Source: Flavobacteriaceae bacterium
GTDB taxonomy: Bacteria; Bacteroidota; Bacteroidia; Flavobacteriales; Flavobacteriaceae
Length of the DNA stretch: 11,367 bases
Direction of reading: 5' to 3'
Assembly: GCA_016763595.1 (NCBI GenBank)
Contig: JAESTN010000189.1
Span: forward strand, 1 to 11,367
Shown here: positions 6,518-11,367 of the stretch, piece after piece
How positions within the stretch are numbered: the stretch's first letter is position 1
Layout of the letters: each line of letters opens with the position of its first letter
Program-made: the position numbers and the translations under genes
Notes under the pieces: model-generated
Seen by the model: the letters and a program-made list of their open reading frames with translations, nothing else
Told to the model about the DNA's origin: nothing
The model's database searches: none

Positions 6518-7075
6518 ATGAAGAATGAAATTAATATTAATTCAGATGGGATTAATGTTTATGTAATTATGGAAATACGTATCCATAATGGATTGAAAGT
6601 GGTATTAGTGGGTGTAACTATTACTGTAATAGTTTTATTAGTGTTTCTTTTATCAATGTTAGATGTTAAAGAAGAACCAAAATTGATTTTTCCAATGGTA
6701 ACTATCCCTCTTTTAGTATTCTATTTTTTAGTTAGATATACTCTTTGGAATTTATTTGGCAAGGAAAACCTTATTATAAACACTAAATCTATTAGTAGTA
6801 ATTTTGAATATGGATGGTATAAAACGAATCTAAAAACTATCTTGATAGATAGGTTGGGTTTTGGTCAAGAATTTGTTAGAGAATTTGAATTGGTGAAATA
6901 TGGAAATCTAAATTTATATAATTATGATAAATTAACGCATCTTCCAGAAGTAATTTATAGTACAAGTATAGAATTAACTTTAGATGAAATAAAAGAGATA
7001 GAAAATAAAATCTCAGAAATTTTTATTGATGAATTTAGAGAGGTAAATAAATTCACCCCTTTTTCTGAAAACTAA
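6518..7075 (+). CDS. Hypothetical protein with two membrane helices
   Basis: I cannot assign a family with confidence. The 185-residue protein has two hydrophobic helices at about residues 27-48 and 56-76, followed by a soluble region of about 110 residues. That region mixes predicted strands (ENLIINTKSISSNFEYG) with a charged C-terminal helix (LTLDEIKEIENKISEIF). Two helices followed by a strand-rich domain and a final helix resembles small bacterial PH-domain-like membrane proteins, but this is shape only. The ATG at 6518 is 2 bases after the acylase stop, which suggests co-transcription. A later ATG at 6569 (MEIRIHNGLKV) starts closer to the first helix and could be the true start. Its stop overlaps the stop of the facing nitroreductase gene. 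Confidence 0.65.
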   Translation: MKNEININSDGINVYVIMEIRIHNGLKVVLVGVTITVIVLLVFLLSMLDVKEEPKLIFPMVTIPLLVFYFLVRYTLWNLFGKENLIINTKSISSNFEYGWYKTNLKTILIDRLGFGQEFVREFELVKYGNLNLYNYDKLTHLPEVIYSTSIELTLDEIKEIENKISEIFIDEFREVNKFTPFSEN

Positions 7076-7809
7076 ACCTCCTTATACACTTCGTCAAACG
7101 GAATTCTAAAACGTTCTCCATAGATCCCTTTTTCGGTTCTAATTCCACAAGAAACAATCATGTTTATTTCTGCGCCAAAAGGCAAGCCTAATAATCGCTT
7201 TACACGCCAAGTATCTGAGCCTTCCATTGGGCAGGTGTCATAGCCTATTGCTGCCATACTTGTCATAAAGTTTTGAGCCGCCAATCCAGTAGATTTGTGT
7301 GCTACTATGCGCATGTCTTTTTGACGAACTTCCCTATAGATAGGTTTAAAAAAACCAATAACAATAATTAGTAGGTATTTAAGCCAACCTAAAATCCCTA
7401 AAAAGTCTACATAGGCAAAAGGAATAATTTTGCCATAATAATTTCTGGCAACCTTTTCTCTACTACTTTGTTTTGATTTGGGATTGTTCTTCCCAAAAAC
7501 AGCATCCATGTAGCTTAAATTTGCTTTTGCACGTTTTTTCCACCTGTCTTTTCTCGTTATAAAAACGACCAATTGCTGTGCCGTTTTCGCAGCATTCTGA
7601 TTGAAGCAAAATGGAGCAATCTGTTCAATAATGTCTTTTGAAGTAATGTGGTAAAACTCCCACAATTGCATATTGCTGCTATTTGGAGCCAAGCTTGCTT
7701 GTTCAATACATTTTTTTACTAATGCAGTATCTATTGATTTATCTGCGTCAAAAATTCGCACTGACCGTCTATAGTTTATAGCTTCTGAAACTGTTTTTTC
7801 GTTTGTCAT
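7072..7809 (-). CDS. Nitroreductase family flavoprotein
   Basis: This is an FMN-dependent NAD(P)H oxidoreductase of the nitroreductase fold, 245 residues long. It opens with the flavin-phosphate motif INYRRSVRIF (11-20), followed by the ASLAPNSSNMQLWEF segment (38-52). The C-terminal half contains HKSTGLAAQNFMTSMAAIGYDTCPMEG, typical of a nitroreductase subfamily in Bacteroidota. An unusually hydrophobic segment at about 130-156 (FLGILGWLKYLLIIVIGFF) sits in the middle and could lie against or in the membrane. The gene starts 4 bases after the aldehyde dehydrogenase stop, so it is the third gene of the alkB operon. Its role there is not evident: members reduce nitro groups, quinones or enals. 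No terminator follows, and its stop overlaps that of the facing gene. Confidence 0.88.
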   Translation of the reverse strand: MTNEKTVSEAINYRRSVRIFDADKSIDTALVKKCIEQASLAPNSSNMQLWEFYHITSKDIIEQIAPFCFNQNAAKTAQQLVVFITRKDRWKKRAKANLSYMDAVFGKNNPKSKQSSREKVARNYYGKIIPFAYVDFLGILGWLKYLLIIVIGFFKPIYREVRQKDMRIVAHKSTGLAAQNFMTSMAAIGYDTCPMEGSDTWRVKRLLGLPFGAEINMIVSCGIRTEKGIYGERFRIPFDEVYKEV

Positions 7810-7813
7810 GGTG

Positions 7814-9190
7814 TTAAGAAAGGTACTTCATAAAGATTTTTAATATTTTTAATTTCCCGTTGTAGGGTGCGTATCTAACAGGAATGTCTAACCAGTTATA
7901 TCGTTTGGTTACCCCTTTTTTATGACAGAAAATATCAAAGGTATGCTTACCGTGGTAACCGCCAATTCCGCTTTCTCCAACACCTCCAAAAGGCAAATTA
8001 TGATTTGCAAAATGAACAGTGGTGTCATTGATTGTCCCTCCTCCAAAAGAATAATTCGCAATCATTTTTTTAGCAAAATTCCTTTTGCCTGTAAATACAT
8101 ACAATGCCAAAGGTTTTTCATAGTTGCTAATGACCGTGTCAATATCATCTTCTGTGTCATAAGAAATCACGGGAGAAATAGGTCCAAATATTTCACCTTT
8201 CATTACTTCGCTATCTAAACTAGGCTCATCAATTAATGTAGGTGAAATGTAATTGTCTTCTCTGTTTGTTTTTCCTCCAATGAGAATTTTCTCATTTTCT
8301 AACATGATTGCCAAACGATCAAAATTGCGTTGATTTACAATTCTTGGATAGTCTTTTGAATTTTCAGGATTGTTGCCATACGCTTTGGTAACTTCTTTTT
8401 GATAACATGCTACAAATTGATCTTTAACTGAAGAATGAATCAATAGATAATCTGGTGCAATACATGTTTGACCACCATTGATCAATTTCCCCCAAACGAT
8501 TCTTTTTGCAGCCAATTTAATATTTGCAGTTTCATCTATAATACAAGGGTTTTTTCCACCTAGTTCTAAGGTCACCGGAGTTAAAAATTGTGCCGCTGCT
8601 TTTGCAACTACTTTTCCAACAGTAACACTTCCTGTAAAGAAAATATAATCCCAACGTTGTGCTAATAATTCGGTAGAAATTTCAACACCCCCTTCAATTA
8701 CAGAAACATGGCTTTTCTCGAAAATTGCTTCAATAATTTCTTTGATGATTTTGCTTGTGTTTGGTGTTAATTCAGAGGGTTTTACTACAACAGTGTTTCC
8801 TGCAGCTATTGCCCCAATTAAAGGAGCAAAAGCCAATTGATACGGGTAGTTCCACGGAGAAATCACTAAGACAACTCCATAAGGTTCTTTGTAGATTTTA
8901 CTTGATGATGGAAAGTTTAAAAAGGCGGGCATCACAGATTGAGGTTTTGCCCAAGCATTGATGTTTTTAATGGTTCTTTTCAATTCAGAAATTACGATGG
9001 ATGTTTCTGTCATCACACTTTCATATTCAGATTTTTTAAAATCGGCATCCAAAGCGGTAACAATGTCTTTTTCTCTTTTAGTAATTTCTGATAATAGGTT
9101 TTTTAAAAGCTGTTTTCTTTTAGAAATGTCTTTTGTTTTGTGTGCAGCAAAATAGGACTTTTGCGCTTGTATAATCTTGGGAATATTCAT
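7814..9190 (-). CDS. Aldehyde dehydrogenase, class 3 / fatty aldehyde type
   Basis: It oxidises aldehydes to carboxylic acids with NAD(P)+. At 458 residues it has the short form typical of class 3 enzymes, lacking the longer N-terminus of classes 1 and 2. Motifs include SPWNYP with Asn114, the cofactor lysine in KPSE (137), FTGSVTVGK (185-193), the general base Glu209 in LELGGKNP and the nucleophile Cys243 in GGQTCIAPDY. PFGGVGESGIGGYHG is also present near the end. The C-terminus carries a basic, hydrophobic tail (LKILKIFMKYLS) that might touch the membrane. Its ATG overlaps the alkB stop by four bases (ATGA), so the two are translationally coupled. This points to a long-chain fatty aldehyde produced from an AlkB product as substrate. 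Confidence 0.94.
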   Translation of the reverse strand: MNIPKIIQAQKSYFAAHKTKDISKRKQLLKNLLSEITKREKDIVTALDADFKKSEYESVMTETSIVISELKRTIKNINAWAKPQSVMPAFLNFPSSSKIYKEPYGVVLVISPWNYPYQLAFAPLIGAIAAGNTVVVKPSELTPNTSKIIKEIIEAIFEKSHVSVIEGGVEISTELLAQRWDYIFFTGSVTVGKVVAKAAAQFLTPVTLELGGKNPCIIDETANIKLAAKRIVWGKLINGGQTCIAPDYLLIHSSVKDQFVACYQKEVTKAYGNNPENSKDYPRIVNQRNFDRLAIMLENEKILIGGKTNREDNYISPTLIDEPSLDSEVMKGEIFGPISPVISYDTEDDIDTVISNYEKPLALYVFTGKRNFAKKMIANYSFGGGTINDTTVHFANHNLPFGGVGESGIGGYHGKHTFDIFCHKKGVTKRYNWLDIPVRYAPYNGKLKILKIFMKYLS

Positions 9191-10227
9191 AAAACGTATA
9201 GTTCTTGTAGCTTTTTATTCATAATAGAAAACCAAAGTGGTGGAATTAAAGCCAAAACCACCATTCCAGGGTAACCCGTTGGCATTTGCGGACTTTCTGG
9301 TAGTGATTTTAAAATTTGATACTGTTTACTTCCATTATAATGATGGTCTGAATGACGAGATAAATTAAATAACATCAGTTTGCCAATAACATGATCTGAG
9401 TTCCAAGAATGCGTTCTTTTTACTTTCTCATACCTGCCGTTTTCATTTTGTTTTCTTAATAGTCCGTAATGCTCAATGTAGTTTACACTTTCTAATAATA
9501 AAATTCCAATTACAGATGCAATGATAAAATAGAGCAAGATGAATGCACCGTAAAAATAAAATATGGAGGTAAATAATATGCTGTTTAATAGGGTGTAAAT
9601 GACCATTCTATTCTTATAGTGAAACCAGCTTCTTCCAGAAAGCTTCAACCTTTTGTTTTCTAATTGCCAAGCTTGTTTATAACTAGTAAAATGTGAGCGA
9701 ATCCAAAAGGTGTAAATCGCTTCGTTTTTTCTTGCAGTAGCAGCATCTTTTGGAGTTGCAACATTTAAATGATGCCCGGCATTATGATAGGGTAAAAAAT
9801 GTGTATTGATAGTGCTTAATAATAAAATTTCTCCTAAAAATTCTTCAATTCTATTGTTGCGGTGCCCTAATTCATGTCCAACATTAACCCCTATTGTTCC
9901 GCTTAAAAGTCCCATGCCAATTAGTCTCCCAATAAATTCATAGGTTTCTAATTTTGGGTCTTTAATTACATCAAAAAAGAATATTAGAAAATACAATTGA
10001 ATAGGGATTGTTACGTATAAAATGTAGGTATAGATTTTATTTTCCTTTTCTTTTTTCTCTTGTTCTTTTGAGAAATTACCAGGTGTAGGTTTAAATAAAA
10101 ACTCAATAAGCGGAATTAGTACAAATGAAAATAGTAAAGGTAAATAGGTAATCCAACCATTCATTGTGAATGAGAAATACACACATAAAGGAAGAAGAAA
10201 TACAGTTAGAAATTTAAGGCTTTTCAT
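9187..10227 (-). CDS. alkB: Alkane 1-monooxygenase (AlkB-type, non-haem diiron)
   Basis: AlkB hydroxylates the terminal carbon of alkanes in the inner membrane, using O2 and electrons from rubredoxin. The 346-residue protein has about six membrane helices and the full set of family histidine motifs: HELGH (118-122), HNAGHH (148-153), NYIEHYGLL (249-257) and LSRHSDHH (289-296), plus THSWNSDH at 272-279. NYIEHYG is characteristic of AlkB and separates it from fatty-acid desaturases and xylene monooxygenases only in combination with the other boxes. It is shorter than the roughly 400-residue proteobacterial enzymes, mostly at the N-terminus. It is the first gene of a three-gene operon. A promoter element overlaps the stop of the gene in front. 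No rubredoxin domain is fused to it. Other substrates, such as alkyl ethers or fatty acids, are possible. Confidence 0.94.
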   Translation of the reverse strand: MKSLKFLTVFLLPLCVYFSFTMNGWITYLPLLFSFVLIPLIEFLFKPTPGNFSKEQEKKEKENKIYTYILYVTIPIQLYFLIFFFDVIKDPKLETYEFIGRLIGMGLLSGTIGVNVGHELGHRNNRIEEFLGEILLLSTINTHFLPYHNAGHHLNVATPKDAATARKNEAIYTFWIRSHFTSYKQAWQLENKRLKLSGRSWFHYKNRMVIYTLLNSILFTSIFYFYGAFILLYFIIASVIGILLLESVNYIEHYGLLRKQNENGRYEKVKRTHSWNSDHVIGKLMLFNLSRHSDHHYNGSKQYQILKSLPESPQMPTGYPGMVVLALIPPLWFSIMNKKLQELYVL

Positions 10228-10237
10228 TTATAAATGA
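10224..10237. repeat. 14-bp perfect palindrome over the alkB start codon
   Basis: TCATTTATAAATGA equals its own reverse complement and includes the alkB ATG at 10225-10227. It could be an operator half-site or simply AT-rich chance; by base counting, about one such palindrome is expected in a window of this size. Confidence 0.3.
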
Positions 10238-10253
10238 TTTATGCCTCAATATA

Positions 10254-10261
10254 CAAAATTA
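10254..10261 (-). promoter_or_regulatory. Candidate -7 promoter element of alkB
   Basis: The minus strand reads TAATTTTG, a full TAnnTTTG match identical to the element before the AhpD-like gene. The TAA inside it is the stop codon of the pseudouridine synthase gene. It predicts a start near 10247 and a leader of about 20 bases. A TTG lies 13 bases upstream. Confidence 0.45.
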
Positions 10262-10945
10262 TGTGCAGGCTTTCCAAATCACTTCATCTGGAACTGGTGC
10301 TGTAATTTGAACAATTTCTTTGCTTACCGGGTGTGTAAAGTTGATTTTTCTGGCGTGTAAATGAATGCTCCCATCTTTGTTACTTCTGTTAAATCCATAC
10401 TTTAAATCGCCCTTTATTGGAGATCCAATGTTTGCTAATTGACATCTAATTTGATGGTGGCGACCTGTTTCTAAGTCTACTTCTAGAAGTGAGTAGTTGT
10501 CTAGTTTCTTGATGGTTTTATAATGCAAAATGGCTTTTTTACTGTCGTCAATTTCTTTGCTGTAAGCGGTAGATTTGTTGTTTTTCGGATTCTTTTTTAA
10601 GAAATTAGTAAGGGTGTCATTTTCTTTTTTTGGTTGCTCTTTTACTACAGCCCAATACGTTTTTTTTATGGTTTTGTCACGCAGCATTTTATTAAGTCTT
10701 TCTAAAGCTTTAGAAGTCCTTGCAAAGATGATAATTCCGCTTGTTGGTCTGTCTAATCGATGTACAACTCCTAAAAAAACCTGTCCAGGTTTGTTGTATT
10801 TTTCTTTGATGTATTCTTTAACAACATCACTTAAAGGTTTGTCTCCTGTTTTATCACCTTGTGTAATGTCACCAGCACGTTTGTTAACAATAACAATGTG
10901 GTTGTCTTCAAATAATACCTGTAAATTATCTTTGGTAGATGCCAT
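10259..10945 (-). CDS. RluA family RNA pseudouridine synthase
   Basis: It isomerises specific uridines in rRNA or tRNA to pseudouridine. The 228-residue protein holds the catalytic motif HRLDRPTSGI (62-71) with nucleophile Asp65, preceded by LFEDNHIVIVNKRAG, the usual first strand and turn of the fold. ETGRHHQIRCQLANIGSPIKGDLKYG lies in the C-terminal part and helps form the active site. No N-terminal S4 RNA-binding domain is present, as in RluA and other short members, so the target site cannot be predicted. The ATG is 5 bases past the engB stop, which places both in one operon concerned with ribosome and RNA maturation. No terminator is seen before alkB, so read-through into it is possible. 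Confidence 0.92.
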   Translation of the reverse strand: MASTKDNLQVLFEDNHIVIVNKRAGDITQGDKTGDKPLSDVVKEYIKEKYNKPGQVFLGVVHRLDRPTSGIIIFARTSKALERLNKMLRDKTIKKTYWAVVKEQPKKENDTLTNFLKKNPKNNKSTAYSKEIDDSKKAILHYKTIKKLDNYSLLEVDLETGRHHQIRCQLANIGSPIKGDLKYGFNRSNKDGSIHLHARKINFTHPVSKEIVQITAPVPDEVIWKACT

Positions 10946-10950
10946 TTTTA

Positions 10951-11367
10951 CTATTTGAAATCAGCAGCAACGTCTTCGTTTATCTTATCTATAAAATCTA
11001 AAAATTCCTTTCTTCCTAGTCCTGTAGAAGAGGAGGTTAGAAAAGATTGAGGTAAAGTTTCCCAGTAGTTTAAAAGTTTCTTTTTGTAAGATGCAATTTG
11101 ATTGTTAATTTTAGAGCTACCTAACTTGTCTGCTTTTGTAAAAACAATGCAAAACGGAATTTGAGTTTCTCCTAAAAACTGCATGAATTCTATGTCAATT
11201 TTCTGTGGATCATGTCTGCTGTCAATTAAAACAAAGGTACAAACCAACTGTTCTCTTTCTTTGAAATAGTTTTCTATAAAATGTTGAAAAATGGTTCTTT
11301 TCTTTTTAGAAATTTTCGCATAACCATAACCAGGTAAATCAACTAAAAACCAAGATTCATTGATGAT
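10951..11367 (-). CDS. engB: Ribosome biogenesis GTP-binding protein EngB (YihA/YsxC), N-terminus missing
   Basis: EngB is a small TRAFAC GTPase needed for assembly of the large ribosomal subunit. The last 138 codons are in the window, in frame from base 11367; about 60-70 residues with the P-loop (G1) and switch I lie beyond the edge. Visible are the G3 box DLPGYGYAK, a hallmark of this family, the G4 box TKADK (residues 77-81 of the fragment) and the G5-like TSSSTGLG (111-118). A shorter reading from a TTG at 11247 is not credible because the conserved G3 box lies upstream of it in the same frame. The pseudouridine synthase gene follows after 5 bases. Confidence 0.95.
   Translation of the reverse strand: MINESWFLVDLPGYGYAKISKKKRTIFQHFIENYFKEREQLVCTFVLIDSRHDPQKIDIEFMQFLGETQIPFCIVFTKADKLGSSKINNQIASYKKKLLNYWETLPQSFLTSSSTGLGRKEFLDFIDKINEDVAADFK

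Noticed and set aside
10575..10958. Plus-strand open frame of 127 codons opposite the pseudouridine synthase gene
   Set aside because: Antisense to the conserved catalytic region (HRLDRPTSGI); the translation is Cys/Ser/Leu-rich noise.
1..11367. Mobile elements, CRISPR arrays, tRNA or rRNA genes, prophage or defence systems
   Set aside because: No transposase or integrase, no regularly spaced repeats, no cloverleaf-like or rRNA-like sequence, and no abrupt change of base composition was seen.

Overview
The window looks like ordinary chromosomal DNA from a member of the Bacteroidota, most likely Flavobacteriia. It is AT-rich throughout and start codons lack strong Shine-Dalgarno sequences. 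Matches to the Bacteroidota -7 promoter element TAnnTTTG lie just upstream of five genes or operons, and the proteins read like flavobacterial versions of their families. No tRNA, rRNA, CRISPR array, insertion sequence or prophage gene was seen, and no stretch over 300 bases lacks a gene.

Layout. (1) Bases 1-142 are the 3' end of a plus-strand gene, probably a beta-carbonic anhydrase, closed by a bidirectional hairpin terminator shared with the facing minus-strand operon. (2) Bases 200-2761, minus strand: galE, a Crp/Fnr-type regulator starting directly after the galE stop, an AhpD-like carboxymuconolactone decarboxylase family protein and a DoxX family membrane protein. A promoter-like element and an inverted repeat lie between the regulator and the AhpD/DoxX pair. 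(3) Bases 2863-4027, minus strand: a WbpE-like sugar aminotransferase with its own terminator. (4) Bases 4134-7075, plus strand and divergent from it: a membrane-anchored penicillin acylase family N-terminal-nucleophile hydrolase and, 2 bases later, an unknown two-helix membrane protein. (5) Bases 7072-10227, minus strand: an alkane degradation cluster, alkB, aldehyde dehydrogenase and nitroreductase, tightly coupled. (6) Bases 10259-11367, minus strand: an RluA-type pseudouridine synthase behind the GTPase gene engB, which runs off the window end.

How the genes work together. AlkB would hydroxylate a terminal alkyl carbon and the aldehyde dehydrogenase would oxidise the later aldehyde to a fatty acid. 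Neither the alcohol dehydrogenase nor the rubredoxin/reductase that AlkB needs is in the window. GalE and the WbpE-like aminotransferase both act on nucleotide sugars and fit surface polysaccharide synthesis, although a terminator and separate promoters divide them. The AhpD-like/DoxX pair suggests thiol-redox or peroxide defence under the neighbouring regulator. EngB and the pseudouridine synthase belong to ribosome assembly and RNA modification.

I found no convincing undescribed system. The points most worth following are the alkB operon with its nitroreductase, the candidate operator before the AhpD/DoxX pair, and the acylase with its unknown membrane partner.
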